34,122 bases of DNA from Streptomyces sp. Ru71 (lineage in GTDB: Bacteria > Actinomycetota > Actinomycetes > Streptomycetales > Streptomycetaceae): positions 1-34,122 of the forward strand of contig NZ_PQSS01000079.1 of the NCBI RefSeq assembly GCF_002920535.1. Direction: 5' to 3'. A model generated the notes under the pieces. The model was given only the letters and a program-made list of their open reading frames with translations. It was not told where the DNA came from and ran no database searches. The position numbers were made by a program, and so were the translations under genes. Below are positions 7,933 to 15,248 of this stretch, piece after piece; the first letter of the stretch is position 1, and the number at the start of each line of letters is the position of its first letter.

Positions 7933-8663
7933 GCGGCGTCCACCGGGGGCAGGTGCGGCTTGGTCGCGTAGACGACGAAGCTCTTGCCGATCAGCGGGTT
8001 GAGCGCCTGCTCGGCGACCCGGGTGGCCAGCGGCTTCTTCATGATGTCCCAGACCAGCAGCTTGTGGTACGCCCGCACCGGCAGCGCCTTGTCGTTGTCC
8101 ACGCCGAAGGCGCACTTGAGCCACCAGTACGGCGAGTGCAGCGCGTGCGCGTGGTGGGTGCCGTAGGGCTTGAGGCCGGCCTCGCGGACCTTGGCGAGCA
8201 GTTCGTCGGCCTTGTAGATGCGGATGTGGCCGCCCTCGACCTCGTGGTAGGCGTCGGACAGCGCCCAGCAGACCTTCTCGGGTCCGTAGCGGGGCACGGT
8301 GATGGCGATGCGGCCGCCGGGCCGGAGCACCCGGACCATCTCGGCGAGGACGCCCTTGTCGTCGGGGATGTGCTCCATCACCTCGGAGATGATGACGACG
8401 TCGAAGGAGTCGTCGGGGAAGGGCAGGGCCAGGGCGTCGCCCTCCATGGCCGTCGCGGTGGCGCCCTCGGGTGCCTCGCCGGCCTCCTTCATCGCCGCGA
8501 ACCACTTGGCGACCTCGCGGATCTCCTCGCCGTTCTGGTCGAGGGCCACGACCTGGGCGCCGCGCCGGTAGCACTCGAAGGCGTGCCGGCCGGCTCCGCA
8601 GCCGAGGTCCAGGACACGGTCGCCCGGGGCGAGCGGGAACCGGGAGAAGTCGACGGTCAGCAC
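7929..8663 (-). CDS. Class I SAM-dependent methyltransferase (Methyltransf_11 type)
   Basis: Methyltransferase of 244 residues. Motif I is VLDLGCGAGRHAFE near residue 19, followed by an acidic residue in VVALDQNGEEI, then DALALPFPDDSFDVVIISEVMEHI and VLRPGGRIAITVPR. This is the standard UbiE/Methyltransf_11 core. The C-terminal third (HSPYWWLKCAFGV through QALNPLIGKSFVVYATKP) is specific to this group and may bind the acceptor. GTG at 8663 overlaps the end of the glycosyltransferase gene by 7 bases, and its stop overlaps the next start by 4 bases. The three genes are therefore one coupled operon. The substrate is presumably a product of the glycosyltransferase (inference). Confidence 0.88.
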   Translation of the reverse strand: MLTVDFSRFPLAPGDRVLDLGCGAGRHAFECYRRGAQVVALDQNGEEIREVAKWFAAMKEAGEAPEGATATAMEGDALALPFPDDSFDVVIISEVMEHIPDDKGVLAEMVRVLRPGGRIAITVPRYGPEKVCWALSDAYHEVEGGHIRIYKADELLAKVREAGLKPYGTHHAHALHSPYWWLKCAFGVDNDKALPVRAYHKLLVWDIMKKPLATRVAEQALNPLIGKSFVVYATKPHLPPVDAA

Positions 8664-10027
8664 GAGGCCCTGCTTTCGGAGTAGACAGCTGCTGTTGCGG
8701 TCGCGGTACGGCCCGGGCGGCGGCCCGGGGAGGCGTCGATCGCCTCGCGGTAGCGGGCCACCGTGCCCTCGGCGGCCCGCGCCCAGGTGAAGTGGCGCAG
8801 TACGCGCTCACGGCCGGCCCGGCCGAGGCGGTTCCTCAGCTCCGGGTCGCCCAGCAGCCGGCCCAGCGCCGCGGCCAGCGCGCCGGCGTCGCCGGGCGGC
8901 ACCGCGAGGCAGGTCTCGCCGTCCCGGCCGGCGACCTCGGGGATGGCGCCGCCGGTGGTGGCGACCAGCGGGGTGCCGGTGGCCATGGCCTCGGCGGCCG
9001 GCAGCGAGAAACCCTCGTACAGCGACGGCACGCACGCGACCTCGGCCGAGCGGACCAGGTCGACGAGTTCGGCGTCGGAGATGCCCTTGACGAAGTCGAC
9101 GGCGCCCTCCAGGCCGTAGCGCTCGATCGCCTGCGCGACCGGGCCCTCGGTGGGCCGCTTGCCGACCACGACCAGGTGGGCGTCGCCGTGCTCGGTGCGC
9201 ACCTTCGCCAGCGCCTCGACGAGGAAGACCAGGCCCTTGAGCGGCACGTCCGCGCTGGAGGTGGTGACGATCCGGCCCGGCACCTTGGCCACGGACGCGT
9301 CCGGCGAGAACAGGTCGGTGTCGGCGCCGATGTGCACGACGTGGATGCGGTCCTGACGTACGCCCAGGTGGTCGACGATCTCCTGGCGGGAGGTGCCGGA
9401 GACGGTGAGCACGGACGGCAGGCGGCGCGCGACGCGCTTCTGCATCCGGGTGAAGGCGTACCAGCGGCGCACGGAGTAGCGGCGCTGCCAGGTCGCGGCG
9501 GCGTCCAGCTCCAACTGCCGGTCGACGGTGATGGGGTGATGGATCGTCGTGACGAGCGGTGCGCCGATGTCGCCGAGCAGCCCGTAGCCGAGGGTCTGGT
9601 TGTCGTGGACGACGTCGAAGTCACCGCGCCGGGCGCGCAGATGGCGGCGGGCGCGCAGGGAGAACGTCAGCGGCTCGGGGAAGCCGCCGGTCCACATCGT
9701 GCCGACCTCCAGGGCGTCGATCCAGTCCCGGTACTCCTCCCGCCTGGGGGTGCGGAAGGGGTCGGGCTGGCGGTAGAGGTCCAGGCTCGGCAGCTCGGTG
9801 AGGCGCAGTCCGTCGAAGCCCTCGTCGAGGACGGGGTAGGGCTGCGCGCCGATGACCTCGACCCGGTGGCCGAGGCGGGCCAGCTCGCGGGAGAGGTGGC
9901 GGACGTAGACGCCCTGGCCACCGCAGAACGGGTTCCCTTTGTACGTCAGGAGCGCGATGTCGAGCGGTCGCTCGCCGTCCGCGGCGCGGTCCTGGGGGGA
10001 CCCCGTCCGACTGGCCTCAGCGGTCAC
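8657..10027 (-). CDS. GT4-family glycosyltransferase, first gene of operon
   Basis: Retaining glycosyltransferase of the GT-B fold, about 456 residues. The N-terminal acceptor domain opens with LDIALLTYKGNPFCGGQGVYVRHLSREL, a glycine-rich loop typical of GT4. The C-terminal domain has the E-x7-E motif in PSLYEGFSLPAAEAMATG, and IVTTSSADVPLKGLVFLVEAL for the nucleotide-sugar site. I prefer the GTG at 10027, because GAGAGGGG (10034-10041) lies 6 bases upstream. An ATG at 10063 is in frame but has no ribosome-binding site. A perfect KstR-type box lies at 10082-10095 next to the likely promoter, so transcription may answer to the KstR homologue encoded divergently. Donor and acceptor unknown. Confidence 0.9.
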   Translation of the reverse strand: MTAEASRTGSPQDRAADGERPLDIALLTYKGNPFCGGQGVYVRHLSRELARLGHRVEVIGAQPYPVLDEGFDGLRLTELPSLDLYRQPDPFRTPRREEYRDWIDALEVGTMWTGGFPEPLTFSLRARRHLRARRGDFDVVHDNQTLGYGLLGDIGAPLVTTIHHPITVDRQLELDAAATWQRRYSVRRWYAFTRMQKRVARRLPSVLTVSGTSRQEIVDHLGVRQDRIHVVHIGADTDLFSPDASVAKVPGRIVTTSSADVPLKGLVFLVEALAKVRTEHGDAHLVVVGKRPTEGPVAQAIERYGLEGAVDFVKGISDAELVDLVRSAEVACVPSLYEGFSLPAAEAMATGTPLVATTGGAIPEVAGRDGETCLAVPPGDAGALAAALGRLLGDPELRNRLGRAGRERVLRHFTWARAAEGTVARYREAIDASPGRRPGRTATATAAVYSESRASC

Positions 10028-10077
10028 TCCGGGCCCCTCTCTGCCTGCACTGTCCCGGGACATTACGCCGGGACGCT

Positions 10078-10095
10078 AATCTAGAACAAGTTTCA
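10078..10095 (-). promoter_or_regulatory. KstR-type operator (site A) overlapping a -10 of the glycosyltransferase operon
   Basis: TAGAACAAGTTTCA (10082-10095) matches the published KstR consensus TNNAACNNGTTNNA at every fixed position. On the minus strand TAGATT (10083-10078) could be the -10 of the glycosyltransferase promoter, so a bound repressor would block it. The kstR-like gene starts 140 bases away in the other direction and may be autoregulated through the same site. Confidence 0.7.
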
Positions 10096-10235
10096 GACTT
10101 GATCGCTCAGGAGGCTCTGAATCTACCGGCAGGTAGCGACGCTGTGAGCAGTGGATCAGGTGATTCACACCACGGGCGGGCGGCTGCCATGCTGTCCGAA
10201 CGCACGCCCTCACCGACTGTCACGGACGGGAACCC

Positions 10236-10865
10236 ATGCCTGCGCAGCCAAGTACCACGCGCCCCGCCTCCTCCCCCCTCACCGAGCGTCAGGAGGAGCG
10301 CCGCCGCCGCATCCTGCGCGCGAGCGCGCAGCTGGCCAGCCGGGGCGGCTTCGACGCGGTGCAGATGCGGGAGGTCGCGGAGGCCTCACAGGTGGCGCTC
10401 GGCACGCTGTACCGCTACTTCCCGTCCAAGATCCACCTGCTGGTGGCCACGATGCAGGACCAGTTGGACCACATGCACGGCACGCTGCGCAAGAAGCCGC
10501 CGGCCGGCCGGACGGCGGCGCAGCGGGTGGCGGAGACCCTGATGCGCGCCTTCCGTGCCCTGCAGCGCGAGCCGCACCTGGCGGACGCGATGGTCCGCGC
10601 GCTCACCTTCGCCGACCGCAGCGTCTCCCCGGAGGTCGACCAGGTCTCCCGTCAGACGACGGCGATCATCCTGGACGCGATGGGTCAGGACGACCCCACC
10701 CCCGCCCAGTTGTCGGCCGTCCGCGTCATCGAGCACACCTGGCACTCGGCCCTGATCACCTGGCTCTCGGGCCGCGCCTCGATCGCCCAGGTGAAGATCG
10801 ACATCGAGACGGTGTGCCGGCTGATCGACCTGACGGAGTCCGAGGCCCCGAGGCCCCTGTCCTGA
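10236..10865 (+). CDS. kstR: KstR-like TetR repressor of sterol catabolism
   Basis: TetR-family transcription factor of 209 residues. The N-terminal helix-turn-helix region reads RRRRILRASAQLASRGGFDAVQMREVAE, then VALGTLYRYFPSKIHLLVATM. This is nearly identical to mycobacterial KstR (VAVGTLYRYFPSKVHLLVSAL as I recall it). The ligand domain keeps further KstR-like stretches: LADAMVRALTFADRSVSPEVDQV and ITWLSGRASIAQVKIDIETVCRLI. KstR represses cholesterol and sterol degradation genes and is released by a steroid CoA thioester or 3-oxo-steroid intermediate (established for mycobacteria). The KstR-type boxes at 10082, 12723 and 28743 and the CYP125/FadA5 pair in this window support the assignment. 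ATG at 10236 gives the family length. Confidence 0.88.
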   Translation: MPAQPSTTRPASSPLTERQEERRRRILRASAQLASRGGFDAVQMREVAEASQVALGTLYRYFPSKIHLLVATMQDQLDHMHGTLRKKPPAGRTAAQRVAETLMRAFRALQREPHLADAMVRALTFADRSVSPEVDQVSRQTTAIILDAMGQDDPTPAQLSAVRVIEHTWHSALITWLSGRASIAQVKIDIETVCRLIDLTESEAPRPLS

Positions 10866-10877
10866 GTCCGCCCGCCC

Positions 10878-11111
10878 TCACTCCTCCGGTGGGAACACCG
10901 GCTCCCCGCTCTCCAGCAGGGTGATGGTGATGGCCTCCACCGGGCAGTTCTCGGCGGCCGTCAGGACGCGTTCGTCGGCGTCCGTGCCGGGGGCGAGCGG
11001 GTGGGACTGGCGGGCGCCGTCCAGCCGGAAGCCCTCCGGTGCCCGGTGCACGCACTGGGCGGAGCCGATGCACAGGGAGCGGTCGACCTCGACGTGCCAG
11101 CGGTCGCCCAT
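10878..11111 (-). CDS. Small 3Fe-4S-type ferredoxin
   Basis: Electron carrier of 77 residues with three visible cluster cysteines: two in SLCIGSAQCVHRAPEGF (C-x5-C) and one in AAENCPVEAI. This is the pattern of 3Fe-4S ferredoxins that feed cytochrome P450s in actinobacteria. It starts 3 bases after the aldehyde dehydrogenase stop, so the two genes are cotranscribed. A likely client is the CYP125-like P450 at 27394-28626, or another P450 elsewhere; there is no ferredoxin next to that P450 (inference). The C-terminal tail is acidic and Pro-rich (FPPEE), which is unremarkable. Confidence 0.9.
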   Translation of the reverse strand: MGDRWHVEVDRSLCIGSAQCVHRAPEGFRLDGARQSHPLAPGTDADERVLTAAENCPVEAITITLLESGEPVFPPEE

Positions 11112-11114
11112 CGC

Positions 11115-12569
11115 TCACGCCCCCGCCGGCAGGTGGATCATCTTGTGCTCCAGGTACGCGCCGTAGCCCTCCGGGCCGAACTCCCGCCCGATCCCGGAGT
11201 TCTTGTAGCCGCCGAACGGGCCCAGCATGTCGAGGCTGAAGGTGTTGACCGAGTAGGTGCCGGTGCGGACCTGGCGGGCCACCTCCACGCCGCGCTCCAC
11301 GTCGGACGTCCACACGCTGCCGGACAGGCCGTAGTCGGAGTCGTTGGCGATCCTCACCGCCTCCCGCTCGTCGCCGTACGGCAGCAGGCAGACGACCGGG
11401 CCGAAGATCTCCTCGCGCGCGACGCGCATGGAGTTGTCGACGTCGCCGAAGAGGGTCGGCTCGACGTACCAGCCGCGCTCCAGGCCCGCCGGCCGGCCGC
11501 CGCCGGTGAGGATCTTGGCGCCCTCCTCCTGGCCGATCCGGATGTAGTCGAGGCTGCGCTGCTGCTGGCGCCGGGCGACGAGGGGGCCCACCTGGGTCGC
11601 CGGGTCCAGCGGGTCACCGGTCACCAGCGCGCCCGCGGCGGCGGCGAAGGCGTCGGCGAACTCGTCGTAGCGGGAGCGCGGCAGGAGGATGCGGGTCTGG
11701 GCCACGCAGGCCTGGCCGTTGTTCATGAACGCCGCCGGGACGACACCCGCGACCGCCGCCTCGACGTCCGCGTCCGGCAGCACCACCGCCGCCGACTTGC
11801 CGCCCAGCTCCAGCGTGACCCGGGTGAGGTGGCGCGCGGCGACCTCCATCACGCGCCGGCCGGCCGGGACCGAGCCGGTGAAGGAGACCTTGTCGACGCC
11901 GGGGTGGCCGACCAGGTACTCGCTCACCTCGCGGTCGGCGGGCAGGATCGACAGCACGCCGTCCGGCAGCCCGGCCTCCCGCGCGATCTCGCCGAGGACG
12001 TAGGCGTCGAGCGGTGACTCGGGCGACGGCTTGAGCACCACCGTGCAGCCGGCGAGCAGCGCCGGGGCCAGCTTGGCGGCGGCGACGAACTGGGGGACGT
12101 TCCAGGGGACGACGGCCGCGACCACCCCGACCGGTTCGCGCCGTACGAGCAGCGGGCCGAGCACGCCGTCGCGCCGCTCCTCGTAGGTGAAGTCCCGGGC
12201 GACCTTGAGCGCGCTGTCCCAGACCATCATCGCGCCCAGCGCCTGCGCGAGGACGCTCCAGGAGTACGGGGAGCCGTTCTCGCGGGAGATGATCCGGGCC
12301 AGCTCCTCGTGCCGGGCGAGGATGCCGTCCTTGATCCGGGTGACGGCCTCGGCCCGCTCCGCGAGCGTGGCGCGCGGCCAGGGTCCTTCGTCGAAGGCGC
12401 GGCGCGCTGTGGCCACCGCCCGGTCGACGTCGGCGCGCGAGGCGTGCGGCACGCGGCCGATGACCTCCTCGGTGTGCGGGCAGACCACCTCGATGACGTC
12501 CGTGCCGAGCGGGTCGGTCAACTCCCCGCCGATGAACAGCTGCCGGTGTTCCACGAGCTCGGTCGCCAT
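11115..12569 (-). CDS. NAD(P)-dependent aldehyde dehydrogenase
   Basis: Aldehyde dehydrogenase superfamily enzyme of 484 residues that oxidises an aldehyde to the acid. Catalytic features are all present: the Asn in VVPWNVPQ, the general base Glu254 in LELGGK, the nucleophile Cys288 in NNGQACVAQ, and EEIFGPVV near the C-terminus. ATG at 12569 gives a family-typical N-terminus (ELVEHRQLFIGGEL) and follows a GGGAGG stretch. An in-frame ATG at 12620 would add 17 residues without domain content. It is the first gene of an operon with the ferredoxin. A perfect 16-bp palindrome lies at 12638-12653 upstream. By context it may oxidise steroid side-chain or related aldehydes (inference). Confidence 0.92.
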   Translation of the reverse strand: MATELVEHRQLFIGGELTDPLGTDVIEVVCPHTEEVIGRVPHASRADVDRAVATARRAFDEGPWPRATLAERAEAVTRIKDGILARHEELARIISRENGSPYSWSVLAQALGAMMVWDSALKVARDFTYEERRDGVLGPLLVRREPVGVVAAVVPWNVPQFVAAAKLAPALLAGCTVVLKPSPESPLDAYVLGEIAREAGLPDGVLSILPADREVSEYLVGHPGVDKVSFTGSVPAGRRVMEVAARHLTRVTLELGGKSAAVVLPDADVEAAVAGVVPAAFMNNGQACVAQTRILLPRSRYDEFADAFAAAAGALVTGDPLDPATQVGPLVARRQQQRSLDYIRIGQEEGAKILTGGGRPAGLERGWYVEPTLFGDVDNSMRVAREEIFGPVVCLLPYGDEREAVRIANDSDYGLSGSVWTSDVERGVEVARQVRTGTYSVNTFSLDMLGPFGGYKNSGIGREFGPEGYGAYLEHKMIHLPAGA

Positions 12570-12637
12570 GGCCTGCCGCCTCCCGAGAGCCGATGCCTGA
12601 GCCGATGTCTGACGGTCCATCAGATATGGAGATACGT

Positions 12638-12653
12638 GAACTGATATCAGTTC
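12638..12653. promoter_or_regulatory. Perfect 16-bp palindrome (site B) upstream of the ALDH-ferredoxin operon
   Basis: GAACTGATATCAGTTC is its own reverse complement. It lies 69 bases upstream of the ALDH start and 118 bases upstream of the MBL gene. It does not contain AACNNGTT, so it is not a KstR box by consensus. Its outer GAACT/AGTTC half-sites recur at 28739-28760 with a different spacing. Probable dimeric-regulator operator. Confidence 0.5.
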
Positions 12654-12722
12654 CAGGGGGAGGAGTCCACGGGACGGACAGCGCGGGAGCCGGCGAAAGG
12701 AACGGATGACTCGGGCTACCGT

Positions 12723-12744
12723 CGAAACCCGTTCTAGTTATAGT
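12723..12744 (+). promoter_or_regulatory. Imperfect KstR-type box (site C) abutting a -10 for the MBL gene
   Basis: CGAAACCCGTTCTA (12723-12736) fits TNNAACNNGTTNNA except for the first T. TATAGT (12739-12744) directly after it is a good -10, giving a start near 12751 and about 20 bases of leader before the ATG at 12772. A repressor here would cover the -35/-10 spacer. Confidence 0.55.
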
Positions 12745-12771
12745 GACGGAACGCGGCGACGAGGGGGACCC

Positions 12772-13791
12772 ATGGCGCAGGTGCACGACCACGGCGGCGG
12801 CGTGAAGTCCCTCGCGGTCCCCATCCCGGACAACCCCCTCGGGCACACCCTGGTGTACGTCCTCGACACCGACGCCGGCCCGGTCCTGATCGACACCGGC
12901 TGGGACGACCCCGCCTCCTGGGACACCCTCACCGAGGGGCTGGCCGCCTGCGGGACGTCCGTCACCGAGATCCACGGTGTGCTGGTCACCCACCACCACC
13001 CCGACCACCACGGCCTGTCCGCCCGGGTGCGCGAGGCGTCCGGGGCGTGGATCGCGCTGCACGCCGCGGACGCCGCCGTCGTACGGCGCACCCGGTCCGC
13101 GCCGCCCGCGGCCTGGTTCTCCTACATGGCCGCGAAACTGGCCGCCGCCGGCGCCCCCGAGGAACACCTGGCCCCGCTGCGCAGCCCGCGCCCGCTGCCC
13201 GGTCTCTCCCCCGCCCTGCCGGACCGGGAGATCGTCCCCGGCGAACTGCTGGACCTGCCGGGCCGCCGGCTGCGCGCGATCTGGACGCCGGGCCACACCC
13301 CCGGCCATGTGTGCCTGCACCTGGAGGAGGAGCACCCGGCCGGACTGCCCGGCCGTGGCCGCCTGTTCTCCGGCGACCACCTGCTGCCCGGCATCAGCCC
13401 GCACATCGGCCTGTACGAGGACCCCGACGACACCACCGTCACCGACCCCCTCGGCGACTACCTCGACTCCCTGGAACGCGTCGGCCGGCTCGCCCCCGCC
13501 GAGGTGCTCCCGGCCCACCAGCACGCCTTCACCGACGGACCGGGGCGGGTGCGGCAGTTGCTGGCCCACCACGAGGAGCGGCTGACCGGCCTGCTGTCCC
13601 TGCTGACCGAGCCGCTCACCCCGTGGCAGCTCGCCGAGCGCATGGAGTGGAACCGGCCCTGGGAGCAGATCCCCTACGGCTCGCGGAACATCGCGGTCTC
13701 CGAGGCCGAGGCGCATCTGCGGCGGCTGGTGAAGCTCGGGCGGGCGGAGGCCGCGCCGGGCAGCGACCCGGTGGCCTACACGGCCGTGTGA
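12772..13791 (+). CDS. Metallo-beta-lactamase-fold hydrolase (LACTB2-like layout)
   Basis: Cytoplasmic dinuclear-metal hydrolase of 339 residues. The metal-binding motif T-H-H-H-P-D-H-H is at residues 73-80. Later ligands are His in GHTPGHVCLH, Asp in LFSGDHLLPG and His in VLPAHQHAF. A C-terminal region of about 90 residues (LLSLLTEPLTPWQLAERMEW to HLRRLVKLGRAE) looks like the winged-helix tail of LACTB2-type proteins. Family members hydrolyse esters, thioesters or phosphodiesters; the substrate here is unknown. ATG at 12772 follows a GGGGG-rich ribosome-binding site and a nearby -10. An in-frame start at 12706 would place the operator inside the gene. By context and the KstR-like box it may act on a steroid CoA intermediate (inference). 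Confidence 0.85.
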   Translation: MAQVHDHGGGVKSLAVPIPDNPLGHTLVYVLDTDAGPVLIDTGWDDPASWDTLTEGLAACGTSVTEIHGVLVTHHHPDHHGLSARVREASGAWIALHAADAAVVRRTRSAPPAAWFSYMAAKLAAAGAPEEHLAPLRSPRPLPGLSPALPDREIVPGELLDLPGRRLRAIWTPGHTPGHVCLHLEEEHPAGLPGRGRLFSGDHLLPGISPHIGLYEDPDDTTVTDPLGDYLDSLERVGRLAPAEVLPAHQHAFTDGPGRVRQLLAHHEERLTGLLSLLTEPLTPWQLAERMEWNRPWEQIPYGSRNIAVSEAEAHLRRLVKLGRAEAAPGSDPVAYTAV

Positions 13792-13833
13792 ACCCCGGCC
13801 ATGGCCGCCCCCGGGCCCTTTCCTACGGCCCGG

Positions 13834-13839
13834 TAAAGT
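13834..13839 (+). promoter_or_regulatory. Candidate -10 for the cobalamin-riboswitch operon
   Basis: TAAAGT, in otherwise GC-rich sequence, lies just before the start of the riboswitch fold. This is where a -10 should be if the transcript begins near 13846. No convincing -35 is visible. Confidence 0.4.
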
Positions 13840-13845
13840 AGCGGA

Positions 13846-13972
13846 GTCGTCATCACACCCGTACAGGGGGAAGCCGGTGCAAATCCGGCGCTGACCCGCA
13901 ACCGTGAGCCGCCGTAACGGTGGCGAGCCGGATCGCCCTGTGCGGACGTGAACGGCTCACGCACCGTCGAGG
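13846..13972 (+). ncRNA. Cobalamin (B12) riboswitch
   Basis: The conserved core is clear: GGGGGAAGCCGGTGCAAATC beginning near 13866, followed by CGGCGCTGACCCGCAACCGTGAG. It matches the cobalamin-riboswitch signature GGGAA..GGTG.AA.TCC...GC.G.CCCGCAAC.GT. A B12-box-like GAGCCGGATCGCCCTG follows at about 13925-13940. Adenosylcobalamin binding normally shuts off expression of the downstream genes. Here that would make the five-gene operon inducible by B12 shortage. The outer limits are approximate. Confidence 0.92.
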
Positions 13973-14014
13973 TCTACGGAGCCGAGCCGCCCGGGGTCAC
14001 CCCGCGCTGCCCGG

Positions 14015-14033
14015 CTCCCCGTCCAGGGAGAGG
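14015..14033 (+). promoter_or_regulatory. Possible Shine-Dalgarno-sequestering hairpin of the riboswitch expression platform
   Basis: CTCCC (14015-14019) can pair with GGGAG (14026-14030), which is part of the ribosome-binding site GGGAGAGG (14026-14033) of the first gene. This would allow translational control, common for actinobacterial B12 riboswitches. The stem is short, so this is a suggestion only. Confidence 0.4.
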
Positions 14034-14045
14034 CAGCCGCCGATC

Positions 14046-15248
14046 ATGAACATCCGTCGCAGCGCCGCGGCCGTCGCCGCCGTCGCCGTGCTCGGCGCCG
14101 CCGCGCCCGCCATGGCCGCGCCGACCGGCCCGTCCCCGTCGCAGGCGCTGCCCTCCGGGCTGTACGGCACCGCCGACCCGACGTACGACGGTGTGTGGCG
14201 GCAGTCGCTCGCCCTGCTCGCGCAGCACACGGTCGGGGTGAAGCCCGCCGAGAAGGCCGTCGACTGGCTGTCCGGGCAGCAGTGCGCGAGCGGCGCGTTC
14301 GCCCCGTTCCGCGCCGAGCCGGCCAAGCCGTGCGACGCGAAGACCATGGTGGACACCAACCAGACCGCCGCCGCCGTCCAGGCCCTCGCCGCGCTCGGCG
14401 GCCACGACGCCGCCGTGAGCAAGGCCGTCGCCTGGCTGAAGTCCGTGCAGAACAAGGACGGCGGCTGGGGCTACGTCGCGGGCGGGGCCAGCGACACCAA
14501 CTCCACCTCCGTCGTCGTCGGCGCGCTCGCCGCGACCGGCGAGAAGCCCGAGAGCGTCGTCAAGGACGGCAAGTCGCCCTACGACGCGCTGCTGAAGCTC
14601 GCCCTGCCGTGCGCCGAGGGCGGCGCCTTCGCCTTCCAGCCCGACAAGTCCGGCAAGCTCGCCGCCAACGCGGACGCCACCGCCGCCGGTGTCCTCGGGG
14701 TGCTGGGCAAGGGCCTGGTGACCGGCGCGGGCACGCAGTCCGCGGCGAGCTGCAAGGACGCCCGCACACCGGCTCAGGCCGCCGCCAACGGGGCCGCCTA
14801 TCTGGAGAAGGCGGTCGCCAAGGACGGCCACCTGACCTCCGCGATGCCCGGCGCCACCCCGCAGCCCGACTACGGCAACACCGCCGACACCGTCGTCGCG
14901 CTCGCCGCGCAGGGCGGTGCCGCGCGGGCCGCGAAGCCGCTCGCCTGGCTGGAGAAGAACAGCGCGGCCTGGGCGAAGCAGAGCGGGCCCGCCGCCTACG
15001 CCCAGCTGATCCTCGCCGCGCACGCCGCCGGCGCCGACCCGCGCCACTTCGGCGGCCAGGACCTCGTCGCCGGGCTGAACGCGACCGGCCCGGCCCCGCA
15101 GGCCGCCGAGCAGAAGGCCGGCAAGGACGGCAAGGACGGCAAGGACGACGACTCGCCGTTCGGCGTGTGGTGGTTCGTCGGCGTCTGCCTGGTCGCCGGC
15201 ATCGGCGCCGGCTTCCTGATCAGCGGCCGCAAGGGGCGCACCAAGTGA
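14046..15248 (+). CDS. Secreted, membrane-anchored alpha/alpha-toroid protein of the B12 operon
   Basis: Exported protein of 400 residues. A signal peptide (MNIRRSAAAVAAVAVLGAAAPAMA, cleavage expected after AMA) is followed by helical-repeat units: KAVDWLSGQQCASGAFAPF, KAVAWLKSVQNKDGGWGYV and AAYLEKAVAKDGHL. These resemble prenyltransferase/squalene-oxidase repeats and the alpha6/alpha6 barrel of animal intrinsic factor and transcobalamin. A Gly/Lys/Asp-rich linker (AGKDGKDGKDDD) leads to one C-terminal membrane helix (WWFVGVCLVAGIGAGFLI) and a basic tail. It should therefore sit on the outer face of the membrane. Being first behind a cobalamin riboswitch and ahead of an ECF transporter, it is a candidate extracellular cobalamin-binding protein (inference). 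Its stop overlaps the next GTG by 4 bases. Confidence 0.88.
   Translation: MNIRRSAAAVAAVAVLGAAAPAMAAPTGPSPSQALPSGLYGTADPTYDGVWRQSLALLAQHTVGVKPAEKAVDWLSGQQCASGAFAPFRAEPAKPCDAKTMVDTNQTAAAVQALAALGGHDAAVSKAVAWLKSVQNKDGGWGYVAGGASDTNSTSVVVGALAATGEKPESVVKDGKSPYDALLKLALPCAEGGAFAFQPDKSGKLAANADATAAGVLGVLGKGLVTGAGTQSAASCKDARTPAQAAANGAAYLEKAVAKDGHLTSAMPGATPQPDYGNTADTVVALAAQGGAARAAKPLAWLEKNSAAWAKQSGPAAYAQLILAAHAAGADPRHFGGQDLVAGLNATGPAPQAAEQKAGKDGKDGKDDDSPFGVWWFVGVCLVAGIGAGFLISGRKGRTK

Noticed and set aside
10028..10063. ATG at 10063 as glycosyltransferase start
   Set aside because: No Shine-Dalgarno sequence precedes it. The GTG at 10027 has GAGAGGGG 6 bases upstream. Still possible if the mRNA is leaderless.
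12638..12653. Reading the perfect palindrome as a KstR box
   Set aside because: It has no AACNNGTT core, so it fails the consensus despite lying next to sterol-type genes.
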